Part shown: one piece after another, positions 17,013 to 24,768 of the stretch
Position numbering within the stretch: position 1 is the first letter of the stretch
Layout: every line of letters starts with the position of its first letter
From: DAOUKH01 sp964291475
Lineage (GTDB): Bacteria > Chloroflexota > Dehalococcoidia > SHYB01
Length of the DNA stretch: 64,000 bases
Assembly (NCBI GenBank): GCA_964291475.2
Contig: OZ220076.1
Coordinates: 124,001 to 188,000, forward strand
Reading direction: 5' to 3'
The notes under the pieces: generated by a model
Told to the model about the DNA's origin: nothing
What the model saw: only the letters and a program-made list of their open reading frames with translations
Database searches by the model: none
Translations under genes and position numbers: made by a program

Positions 17013-17588
17013 CTAGAACTCGATCCCTCGCTGGGCCTTGATGCCCTGATCCCGGTAGGGGTGCTTGACGAGCTTCATTTCCGTGACGAGGTCGGCGTGC
17101 TCGATCAGCTGCTGTGGCGCGTACCGGCCGGTGATGATGACGTGAAGCGCATCGGGCCGCTGCCGCAGGGTCTCGATGACGTCGACAACCGGGACCCAGC
17201 CGTAGTGCATCGCGTAGGTGAACTCGTCCAGGACGACGACGTCCTCCTCGCCCGCGAGTATCACTTCCTTGCAACGCTTCCACTGTTCCTGCGCCAGGGC
17301 GGCCGTCCGGTCCATGTCCTTCGAAAGCCAGGTGAAACCGTCGCCCAGCGCTTCGATCGGTATGCCGAGTCGAGCCGCCGCCCGCTGCTCGCCGAACTGC
17401 GCGCCCGTGTGCTTGATGAACTGGAACATCCTGATCTTGAAGTTCCGGCCCCAGGCGCGAAAGATCACCCCAAGCGCGGCGGTCGTCTTCCCTTTACCGT
17501 CGCCGGTATTGACGATGATGAGCCCTTTGCGGACACGAGGACGCTTCACCACCTTCGCGGGCGCTTCCGAGGGGTCCCTTTTGCTCAT
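17013..17588 (-). CDS. cobO: Corrinoid adenosyltransferase
   Basis: A 191-residue CobA/CobO/BtuR-family ATP:corrinoid adenosyltransferase. P-loop in IVNTGDGKGKTTAALG, then RAWGRNFKIRMFQFIKH, LDEFTYAMHYGWV and ITGRYAPQQLIEHADLVTEM, all matching the family. It adenosylates cob(I)yrinic diamide or cobinamide, so imported corrinoid enters the nucleotide-loop pathway. ATG 17588 lies 8 nt downstream of the btuD stop, which makes uptake and activation one transcriptional unit. Confidence 0.95.
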   Translation of the reverse strand: MSKRDPSEAPAKVVKRPRVRKGLIIVNTGDGKGKTTAALGVIFRAWGRNFKIRMFQFIKHTGAQFGEQRAAARLGIPIEALGDGFTWLSKDMDRTAALAQEQWKRCKEVILAGEEDVVVLDEFTYAMHYGWVPVVDVIETLRQRPDALHVIITGRYAPQQLIEHADLVTEMKLVKHPYRDQGIKAQRGIEF

Positions 17589-17596
17589 GCGTCACC

Positions 17597-18472
17597 TCAT
17601 TCTTTCGCCAGGCCCTCCGCCGCCGCGCCCCCGAAGGCGCCATTCTTGGGGAGTCCCCGCCCGTTCGGCGATCGCTCGCGCGCCGGGCCGATCAGACTGA
17701 TCGCCAACGACCCGGTGACCGGGTCACGATACACCGCCGACTTCACCCCGAAGGCCGACTCGATGACCTCCGGGCATAGCACCGCCTCGGGGGGACCATC
17801 GGCGAGCACCCGTCCCTCGCTCAGCAGCACGAGACGGTCGCAGTAGCGCCCCGCCATGTTCAGGTCGTGGATGGCCGCGACCGCCGTTAGGCCGTCGTCG
17901 ACGAGTTGCCGGACGAGGTCGAGCACCTTGATTTGGTGAAAGATGTCTAGGTTCGACGTCGGCTCGTCCAGCAGCAGGACGCGGGGTTGCTGTGCCAAGG
18001 CGCGGGAGACGAAGACCCGTTGGCGCTCGCCGCCGGAAAGCGTGTCGAGGGTCCTGTCCGCGAACTGCTCGATTTCCGTTAGCCGCATCGAGTCCCTGGC
18101 GATGTAGTCGTCTTCCGCGCCCTCGATCTGGAAGCGCCCCAGGTGTGGGTACCGGCCCATGAGCACGAGTTCGAGGGCGGTAAAGCCATGGGTGTACGGC
18201 GCGATTTGGGGGACGAGCGCGAGGCGGGCGGCGACCTCTTTGGCCGAGATGGCGTTCAGGTCGGTGCCGTCCAGGCAGACGGTGCCCTCTTGATGGCGGA
18301 GGATGCCGGATATGGCCCGGAGGAACGTAGACTTTCCCGCGCCGTTCGGACCGATCAGGCCAACGAGTTGCCCGCTATCGGCGTGCAGGTCCACCCCGTC
18401 CAAGAGCTTGCCCGCCTCTACTTCGTAGGTGAGGCCCTGCGCGCTGATCACCGGGGGTGTGTTGCCGTTCAT
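17597..18472 (-). CDS. btuD: Corrinoid ABC importer ATPase
   Basis: A 291-residue FecCD/BtuCD-type ATPase: Walker A GPNGAGKSTFLRAI, signature LSGGERQRV, Walker B VLLLDEPTSNLD, H-loop AAIHDL. About 40 extra residues at the C-terminus end in an Ala-rich tail. Together with the downstream-translated CobO and upstream BtuF and BtuC under the B12 riboswitch, the substrate is almost certainly a corrinoid, although iron-siderophore ATPases are close relatives. 3 nt gap to btuF. Confidence 0.92.
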   Translation of the reverse strand: MNGNTPPVISAQGLTYEVEAGKLLDGVDLHADSGQLVGLIGPNGAGKSTFLRAISGILRHQEGTVCLDGTDLNAISAKEVAARLALVPQIAPYTHGFTALELVLMGRYPHLGRFQIEGAEDDYIARDSMRLTEIEQFADRTLDTLSGGERQRVFVSRALAQQPRVLLLDEPTSNLDIFHQIKVLDLVRQLVDDGLTAVAAIHDLNMAGRYCDRLVLLSEGRVLADGPPEAVLCPEVIESAFGVKSAVYRDPVTGSLAISLIGPARERSPNGRGLPKNGAFGGAAAEGLAKE

Positions 18473-18475
18473 CGT

Positions 18476-19543
18476 CTACTCCTCGGCAAGGCTGAAGGAA
18501 GCGGTCGCGGGTTCGGGGAAGTCCTCCGGCCACAGCAGGCGGGCAAGGTCTTCGGCACCACGGATATTCCAGTACGACAGCGTCGTGAAGTGCTTGCTTT
18601 CAACAATGTGGACCTCCCCATTCTTGATTGCCGGGACTTCGGCCAACGCCTCGTGAGAAAGGAGGTTTTGCTTGAAATCCTCGGCCCCAAATTCGAGCGG
18701 CTGGGCAATGACGATGACCTCCGGCGCCATGGCGATGACCCCTTCGAGGCTGGTGGTCTGATTCCCTTTGACGCCGGCTTCTTCGGCTGCATTGATGCCG
18801 CCGGCGGCCCTGATGACGCCGCCCTCGGTCGAGTTGCCGCCCGCGACCCAGAGGGTGTCGGAGTATTGCGTCAAGGCGAGTACGACGGGCCGGGGCGCGA
18901 GCGCGCTCGTCGCCGCGACCAAGGCCTCGTAGCGGTTCCGCACCTCGTCCGCGAACTCGATGGCGCGCTCCTCCTCGCCAAAGATGTAGCCCATGAGGAG
19001 AATGCTGTTGATTCGCGCCTCGGGCCCCTGCTCCAGCTCCGTTTGGACGACCGGGATACCGGTGCGGGACAGCGCATCGACCCCCTCTGCCGAGAAGAAT
19101 GGACTGGTAACGACGACGTCGGGGGCCTCGGCGATGATGGTCTCCGGATCGCGGGAGATCTCAACCTTTTCTTGCACCAGCGCGGCGACGTTTGAGTAGA
19201 CGGCATTCTTGGTAGAACTCCCAACCGCGACCAAGCGGCCCCCCGGGACCAAGGCCAGGGTCATTTCATCGTGTCCCACGGAAGCGGTGATGATGCGCTG
19301 TGGCTTAGCGGGGATGCTTACCACTCCATTCAGCCCCTCGACTTCGCGGGGCCAGCCGAAGTTGGTTGGGTCCACGATGCCGCGGACGCCTTCAAACGAT
19401 TTCGATACAGGCTCGGGAGTTGCCGTCGCCGTGGGTTGCGGGGTCGGGGTCGGCGTTGGCGGGGCCGACGAGCATGCCGCCAACAGCAATGCCAGGAGAA
19501 CAGTCAGAGAGACGGTGAGGATGGAACGCGGTCGAATCGACAC
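18476..19543 (-). CDS. btuF: Corrinoid-binding lipoprotein
   Basis: A 355-residue class III periplasmic binding protein. Signal peptide with lipobox LLLAACSS, then a Thr/Pro linker (PTPTPTPQPTATATPEP) before the binding domain, which carries PAKPQRIITASVGHDE, DVVVTSPFFSAEGVDAL and the long interlobe helix. GTG 19543 is chosen because AAGGAG (19549-19554) sits 5 nt upstream; a TTG at 19573 would extend the protein by ten residues. Corrinoid specificity is inferred from the operon. A similar linker occurs on other lipoproteins in the window. Confidence 0.88.
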   Translation of the reverse strand: MSIRPRSILTVSLTVLLALLLAACSSAPPTPTPTPQPTATATPEPVSKSFEGVRGIVDPTNFGWPREVEGLNGVVSIPAKPQRIITASVGHDEMTLALVPGGRLVAVGSSTKNAVYSNVAALVQEKVEISRDPETIIAEAPDVVVTSPFFSAEGVDALSRTGIPVVQTELEQGPEARINSILLMGYIFGEEERAIEFADEVRNRYEALVAATSALAPRPVVLALTQYSDTLWVAGGNSTEGGVIRAAGGINAAEEAGVKGNQTTSLEGVIAMAPEVIVIAQPLEFGAEDFKQNLLSHEALAEVPAIKNGEVHIVESKHFTTLSYWNIRGAEDLARLLWPEDFPEPATASFSLAEE

Positions 19544-19569
19544 AATGACTCCTTTCAACGAGTCGAGTT

Positions 19570-20646
19570 TCAAAGGGAATAGGCCTGACGCTTATTCCTG
19601 ATCAACAGGAAGATGAAGAACGGCGCGCCGACGAATGCGGTGAGGACGCCGACGCGAAACTCGGCGGGCTGAATGATGGTCCTCGCCACCGTGTCGGCGA
19701 GGATGACGAAGACGGCGCCCCCGATGGCGCTCATCGGAATAAGAACGCGATGGTCCGGCCCAAGCACGAGCCGGAGGATGTGCGGCGTCACCAGGCCTAC
19801 GAAGGCGATAGTCCCGCTCACCGCCACCGCGGCCCCGGTCGCCAGCGCTGCCGCCGAAAGCAGCGCCACGCGTGCAGCCCCCACCCGGACCCCCATCGAG
19901 CGCGCCTCATCGTCGCCCAGCATCAGCAGGTTCAGGTCGCGGGACATCAGGAGAATCAAGGCGCCGGCGCCGAAGATCAGTGGAGCGGAAATCTGGACGT
20001 GCTCCCAGGAACGGGAATCAAGACCCCCGGCAAGCCAGAACAGGATCTCCCGGAGCGCCTCGTTATTGGGCAGGAGCAGGATGATGGCGGACACAACTGC
20101 GCCGAGAAATGCGTTGACCGCAACGCCGGCCAGCAGCAGCGTCGCCATCGAGAAGTGCCCGCCCACGGCGGCAATTCCGTAGACCAGGAACGAGGCCGCG
20201 ATGGCGCCTCCAAACGCGAAGGCCGGCAGTGCAAGGAAGAAGAGGCTGGCCATACCCGTCGCGATGGCCACAACCGCACCCACGGCGGCCCCGGCGGAGA
20301 CGCCGATGATCCCAGGGTCGGCCATGGGGTTGCGGAAGAGGCCCTGCATCGTCGCGCCCGCCACGCCCAAGGCCGCGCCGACCGAAGCACCGACGATGAT
20401 CCTGGGAAGCCTGATCTGCTCGATGACTAGCTGCTCGGTGCGGGTGAATCCGCCGACGTCGAAGCCCAACATCGAGAGCAGTACCGCACCGAGGTGGCTT
20501 AGCGGTATGTCGGCGGGCCCGAGGCTAAGCGACACCAGGGCCGTGACAAGCACCAACAGAATTAGAACCGAGGAGCCGATCGCCAGCCGCGTGCCGATCC
20601 GCGCTTGGCGGTACCCGCGGAGCGTGGTGAGTCCGGCGGCCCTCAC
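19570..20646 (-). CDS. btuC: Corrinoid ABC importer permease
   Basis: A 358-residue FecCD-family permease with about ten hydrophobic segments. Conserved motifs: RLPRIIVGASVGAALGVAGATMQGLFRNPMADP split as RLPRIIVGASVGAALG and QGLFRNPMADPGIIG, and late SGTIAFVGLVTPHILR. First gene of the minus-strand cobalamin operon. The GTG start at 20646 is only 5 nt beyond the terminator hairpin, whose 3' arm supplies the Shine-Dalgarno GGAGG, so expression is directly tied to the riboswitch. Confidence 0.94.
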   Translation of the reverse strand: MRAAGLTTLRGYRQARIGTRLAIGSSVLILLVLVTALVSLSLGPADIPLSHLGAVLLSMLGFDVGGFTRTEQLVIEQIRLPRIIVGASVGAALGVAGATMQGLFRNPMADPGIIGVSAGAAVGAVVAIATGMASLFFLALPAFAFGGAIAASFLVYGIAAVGGHFSMATLLLAGVAVNAFLGAVVSAIILLLPNNEALREILFWLAGGLDSRSWEHVQISAPLIFGAGALILLMSRDLNLLMLGDDEARSMGVRVGAARVALLSAAALATGAAVAVSGTIAFVGLVTPHILRLVLGPDHRVLIPMSAIGGAVFVILADTVARTIIQPAEFRVGVLTAFVGAPFFIFLLIRNKRQAYSL

Positions 20647-20651
20647 AGAAA

Positions 20652-20679
20652 AACCTCCAGCTTCTCTCCGCTGGAGGTT
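20652..20679 (-). terminator. Riboswitch-controlled terminator / SD-sequestering hairpin
   Basis: On the minus strand, a perfect 10 bp stem AACCTCCAGC/GCTGGAGGTT with loop GGAGAGAA, followed by Ts, then GTG of btuC. The 3' arm contains GGAGG, the only plausible ribosome-binding site for btuC. The hairpin could therefore stop transcription and hide the SD. GCGGAGAG, made of the base of the stem and the loop, is complementary to CTCTCCGC in the upstream leader (plus positions 20732-20739), giving a candidate antiterminator. Confidence 0.85.
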
Positions 20680-20748
20680 CTTTTTCGCCCTGCCGGGATC
20701 GTTACCCGGCGACCAAGGGACCCTCTCTGAGGCGGAGAGCGGTCACCT
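20680..20748 (-). promoter_or_regulatory. Expression-platform linker between riboswitch and terminator
   Basis: The minus-strand leader contains an intermediate stem (GGTGACC/GGTCGCC around 20705-20747 enclosing CTCTC/GAGAG) and a CCGGG/CCCGG hairpin around 20690-20708. Its CTCTCCGC segment can pair either within this stem or with the terminator, which is what a switching platform needs. Inferred from complementarity only. Confidence 0.45.
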
Positions 20749-20913
20749 CCCGTTCAGGCAGGTCTCCTGGCTCGCGGGTGGATCTTCGGTTGCCGTCCCC
20801 TTCCCATCGATTTCTCGACAGTGGGTCTGGCTCCAGAATCCCGCTTACAGTGGCGCTACCGCGGCGGATTTACACCGCCTTCCCTATTCTCCCTGGGTGG
20901 GCACCTGAACGGG
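20749..20913 (-). ncRNA. Cobalamin (B12) riboswitch
   Basis: On the minus strand the element is closed by a perfect 10 bp P1 (CCCGTTCAGG at 20904-20913 with CCTGAACGGG at 20749-20758). It contains the hallmark core GGGAAGGCGGTGTAAATCCG-type segment, GCCACTGTAAGCGGG, and the B12 box GAGCCAGGAGACCTGCC near the 3' end. It lies about 100 nt upstream of btuC and precedes the terminator, so it senses adenosylcobalamin and represses the btuCFD-cobOTSCU operon. Confidence 0.95.
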
Positions 20914-21041
20914 CAGTGATTCTATGTCGTGTTGCGCGGCATCATATGTCCCGTCCGAAGGCACTGTCAAGCAAGGGCCGGGGCGCACGGCACTGGTTTG
21001 TGACAAGCACGTGTCCCGCCCGTCTTGGGCCGGTGGTGCTG

Positions 21042-21047
21042 TATAAT
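21042..21047 (+). promoter_or_regulatory. Consensus -10 element upstream of the MMPL gene
   Basis: A perfect TATAAT 45 nt before the ATG of the transporter. No good -35 is found at 16-18 nt spacing. It lies in the region between the riboswitch leader (minus) and the transporter (plus), where a divergent promoter is expected. Confidence 0.4.
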
Positions 21048-21091
21048 TCCCGAATCACGACGACCCTGCCTATGGGCCCCCATCTTTCGCC

Positions 21092-23569
21092 ATGAAGATA
21101 CTCGAGAAGATGAGCTGGCTGATCACAGCCCGCCCTTGGCTAACCCTCCTCGTCCTCCTCGCCATAACCGTTCTGATGTTTGCGGGCACGACGAGGCGCG
21201 CGCCGCCGACGGAAGGGGCCAGCTTGGCATTCCTCCCGGAAGGGCATCCCATCGCAACCGCGACGGAGGAAATCGAGGAGTTCTTCGCCGACTCCGGCGA
21301 CGTTAGGGTCGCGACCCTCATCTTCCGGGGAGAAGCCTTCACCCCCGACGGCCTCGCCCAGATGTCCGCTCTGGTCGACGAGGTCGCCCGCGACCCGGCC
21401 GTGAGCGAGTTGCTCGTTCCGGCGAACCCGGTGATCGCGCCGTCGTCGCTGCTCCAGTCCGTCCTTGGCGTCGACGGCTTCGAGTCCGTCACTCAAGCGG
21501 AAATCGACGCCGCCCGCGGCGCTCCAGAGCTCCAAGGGGTGTTCGCCGCCATAGCCGGGACTGACGTGGACGGCACGCCGGTCGCGATCGCCACCATCAA
21601 CCTGATCGACACGGGCGACGACCGGATCGTGGACGCCGAGCGAAAGATCGGCGACCTCGCGGCCGAGAATCAGGGCCCACTGCACGTGAGCGCCCTCACG
21701 CCGGTCATTATCGAGGACGAGTACACAGAGGCCACCCAATCGGGAATGGCCGTGCTGATGCTGGCGGCGCTTGTGCTGATCGCGGTCCTGCTCCTGCTCT
21801 TCACACGCAGCCCGTCGGACATGCTGCTGACACTGTTTGGCCTGATCATCGCGATCATTTGGACCCTTGGAGCGGAGGGCTGGCTCGGGCCGGAAGCCCT
21901 GGGCGTGATTGGCCCACCCAGTTCACTCACCGCATTGGTACCCGTCATCATCATCAGCCTGACGGTGGACTACGCAATCCAGGCCGTCTCCCACTACCGC
22001 GAGCAGCGCGTCGCGGGCGAGCCGGTGTCCGAGGCGGTGCGCAAGGGCCTGCGAACCGTCGTCATTCCGTTGACGTTGGCTGCGGTCACCACGATCGTGA
22101 GCCTGTTAGTGGGCCTCTTCTCCCCAATCGGCGTTGTCGGCGACTTCGGCGTTGTCGCCGGCCTGGGCGTTGGGCTCAGCCTGATTGTGATGCTCACGCT
22201 GATTCCGGCAGGACGGACCATCATCGACCGGCGCCGCGAGGCGCGCGGCACCCTGACGCCCGCACGGCCCATCTCGAACGCCTTGCCTGGTATCCCGCAA
22301 CTCGCGGAGCGGCTGGGAGGATCGGTAACGCGTTGGCCGGCGCCCTACCTCGTGGGCGTCCTCGCGGTGACGATCGGCCTCGGCTTCGCCGCTACGGGGC
22401 TGACGTCCGAATTCAGCCTCCGCGACGTCCTACCGCGCGGCGGCACCGTAATCGAGGACATGGAGACGCTCGACGCTGCCGTGGGCGGCTCGACGGAGCT
22501 CACCAGCGTCGTGCTGAAGGCTGAGGCTACCGAGACCCGCACGCTCTTGAACCTCGAAGATCTCACCGCCGCTTTCGAAGACGAAGCGCGCCGCCCCGAG
22601 GCGGCGGCGGGGCCGCTCCAGGCGTCGTACTACTCGGCGCTGAACGACTGGATCGATGACACCGGGGAGCCGGGCGACAAGTACGACCCAGAGCTCGCAG
22701 CCCTCTTCCGGGAAGCCTCCGCCGGCGTGGACCTCAATCCTGCGCTGATGCAGGAGTTCCTCGATGGGCTTGTCGCGAGGGAACCGGACCTATCCCACTT
22801 CCTGATCAACGACCCCGACGGCATCGATACGCTGCTGCTCCAATTCCCTGCCTACTTCGCCGATCCCACGGGCGTGGGGAAGATCCAGGAGGAGCTCGAG
22901 GCGCTCTGGCCCGGTGACGACAGCGCCATCACCGCGACTTCGGGCACCATCCTCTCGATCGCGGTCACCAACCAGATCACCGACCGGCAGACGGAGTCGA
23001 TCAGCACCACCATTGCCGTCGCCCTGGGCATCCTCACCATCTTCTTCTGGGTATCGCTGCGGCAGCCCGCGCTGGGATTGATCGCGGTCGGGCCGATCGT
23101 GCTCGTCCTCATCAGCGTGTTGGGCACGATGGCCCTGCTCGGCATTCCCTACACGCTCATCACCTCGATCATCACTGCGCTCTCCATCGGCATCGGGGTG
23201 GACTACACCATTCACGTCATCCATCGCTACCGGGAGGAATTCGCCCGCCTGCGCAATCCAGAGCAGGCGGCAGTGCGGACCCTGGCGACGACCGGGTCGG
23301 CGCTTCTGGGCTCTGCTCTGACCACGGCGTTGGGATTCGGCGTGCTAATAGCGTCGCCGCTGACGGCCTCCCAACAATTCGGCATCACGGCCACCATCAC
23401 GATCGCATACTCGCTGGTCGTTGCCATCTTGCTGGTGCTGCCGGCGATGGTGGTCTGGGGCGCCTACCAGAACATGCGCCTTCGCTCCATGGTCGAGCGT
23501 ATGTGGAGCGACCTGGACGTGGCCATCGAAGACGTGCACCGGCGCCACGAGCAGGGTGAGGCATCCTAG
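21092..23569 (+). CDS. RND-superfamily MMPL/HpnN-type lipid transporter
   Basis: An 825-residue inner-membrane transporter built of two halves. Each half has one helix, a large periplasmic loop (about residues 40-225 and 440-620), then a block of five helices. The second-half block holds GIPYTLITSIITALSIGIGVDYTIH, and the first has the matching SLTVDYAIQAVSHYREQR, typical of the MMPL/Patched-like branch. Relatives move mycolipids, hopanoids (HpnN) and, in sterol-making bacteria, sterols (BstA-type). Located immediately upstream of a sterol methyltransferase on the same strand (110 nt gap), so a lipid cargo is likely. There is no adaptor partner next to it. Confidence 0.88.
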   Translation: MKILEKMSWLITARPWLTLLVLLAITVLMFAGTTRRAPPTEGASLAFLPEGHPIATATEEIEEFFADSGDVRVATLIFRGEAFTPDGLAQMSALVDEVARDPAVSELLVPANPVIAPSSLLQSVLGVDGFESVTQAEIDAARGAPELQGVFAAIAGTDVDGTPVAIATINLIDTGDDRIVDAERKIGDLAAENQGPLHVSALTPVIIEDEYTEATQSGMAVLMLAALVLIAVLLLLFTRSPSDMLLTLFGLIIAIIWTLGAEGWLGPEALGVIGPPSSLTALVPVIIISLTVDYAIQAVSHYREQRVAGEPVSEAVRKGLRTVVIPLTLAAVTTIVSLLVGLFSPIGVVGDFGVVAGLGVGLSLIVMLTLIPAGRTIIDRRREARGTLTPARPISNALPGIPQLAERLGGSVTRWPAPYLVGVLAVTIGLGFAATGLTSEFSLRDVLPRGGTVIEDMETLDAAVGGSTELTSVVLKAEATETRTLLNLEDLTAAFEDEARRPEAAAGPLQASYYSALNDWIDDTGEPGDKYDPELAALFREASAGVDLNPALMQEFLDGLVAREPDLSHFLINDPDGIDTLLLQFPAYFADPTGVGKIQEELEALWPGDDSAITATSGTILSIAVTNQITDRQTESISTTIAVALGILTIFFWVSLRQPALGLIAVGPIVLVLISVLGTMALLGIPYTLITSIITALSIGIGVDYTIHVIHRYREEFARLRNPEQAAVRTLATTGSALLGSALTTALGFGVLIASPLTASQQFGITATITIAYSLVVAILLVLPAMVVWGAYQNMRLRSMVERMWSDLDVAIEDVHRRHEQGEAS

Positions 23570-23679
23570 TCGGTAAGTCGGGGATCCCCTCACAGCCAGC
23601 GAGCCTTGATGCCGCTGATACGATGGATAACGGCTGTGGCCCCCGGCCGCTTTACTAGCTAGGCATTTATTCCCCTATT

Positions 23680-24729
23680 TTGAAAGAGCTCCTTCAGCTT
23701 CGCAAACTGTCCAAGGGATTGAAGGCCGCGTACCGCGGGTCGGACGTCCCCCGTCGCCTGAGAGAATTCGATGGATGGATGGACAGAGCACCTGCGGGGA
23801 ATGACGGTGCGGCCGACTACGACCACGCCCAAACCGTCAAGGAATACTACGACCTTTGCAGCGAGTTCATGGTGTTCGGTTGGAGCGAATCCCTCCACTT
23901 CGCGCCGCTATCGCCCCGGGAGAGCCTGGAGGAATCCCAGACCCGGCATCAACGAAAGATGATCGCCAAGCTGGAGCTGCGCGAGGGCATGACGGTGATC
24001 GATGTCGGTTGCGGGATCGGCGGTCCGCTCCGCCGCGTCGTCCGGGAGGCCGGTGTCAGGGCCATCGGAGTCAACAGCAACGAAATCCAACTGAAAAAGG
24101 CGAGATCGTTGGATGCCGAGGCGGGGATCGATCACATGGTCGACTACCTCGCGTGCAGCTTCATGGACATGGCCCCCATTGCAGACGACACGTTTGACCG
24201 GGGCTACGCGATCGAATCGACGTGCCATGCGCCGGACAAGGCGGGCGCGTTCGCCGAGATCTACCGCGTGTTGAAGCCCGGAGCCCTTTTCTGGGGTCAG
24301 GAAATGTGCATGACGGACAAATTCGATCCCGATGACCATCGGCACCGGACCATGAAGCAGGAGCTGATGCGCGGCATCGCGCTCAAGGATATCGCGACGA
24401 CAGGCGAGGTGAACCAGGCTCTCGAAGCGGCGGGTTTCGAGGTCATCGAGGGAAGGGACCGGGCCGTGGAGGAGAACGGCCCGACCACACCTTGGTATCA
24501 GCCCATGGAAACCCGGCGCGGAACGCTCGGCAACGCCCTAAGCAGGCTTCCTTTAGGCCGCAAGCTGCTCATCTGGATCATTAGGATGGCGGAAGTGTTG
24601 AGGATGTTCCCGAAGGGCTCCGCGGAAGTCGTCGGGCTTCTGGACCGCACCGCCAACGCCTATGTCGCAGGCGGTAGAGCCGGGATCTTCACACCGTTGT
24701 ACTGTTTCCTGGCGCGCAAACCCCTTTAG
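23680..24729 (+). CDS. Sterol C-24 methyltransferase (Erg6/SMT-like)
   Basis: A 349-residue SAM-dependent enzyme matching eukaryotic SMT along its length, not just in the SAM fold. Motifs: YYDLCSEFMVFGWSESLHFAP (sterol-binding region I), VIDVGCGIGGPLRRV (SAM loop), AIESTCHAPDKAGAFAEIYRV (region with acidic and His residues near the sterol side chain), PWYQPM, and a C-terminal GSAEVV...YVAGGRAGIFTPLYCFLARKP that corresponds to the sterol_MT_C domain. It would add a methyl to C-24 of a delta-24 sterol side chain. The frame begins with TTG 23680 without a clear SD; an ATG at 23771 is out of frame and not used. Substrate availability is unknown because no sterol-synthesis genes are in view. Confidence 0.87.
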   Translation: MKELLQLRKLSKGLKAAYRGSDVPRRLREFDGWMDRAPAGNDGAADYDHAQTVKEYYDLCSEFMVFGWSESLHFAPLSPRESLEESQTRHQRKMIAKLELREGMTVIDVGCGIGGPLRRVVREAGVRAIGVNSNEIQLKKARSLDAEAGIDHMVDYLACSFMDMAPIADDTFDRGYAIESTCHAPDKAGAFAEIYRVLKPGALFWGQEMCMTDKFDPDDHRHRTMKQELMRGIALKDIATTGEVNQALEAAGFEVIEGRDRAVEENGPTTPWYQPMETRRGTLGNALSRLPLGRKLLIWIIRMAEVLRMFPKGSAEVVGLLDRTANAYVAGGRAGIFTPLYCFLARKPL

Positions 24730-24768
24730 GGCCTCTGCCGCCCGGCCTGCCGGGCTTTCCACGGCGCC

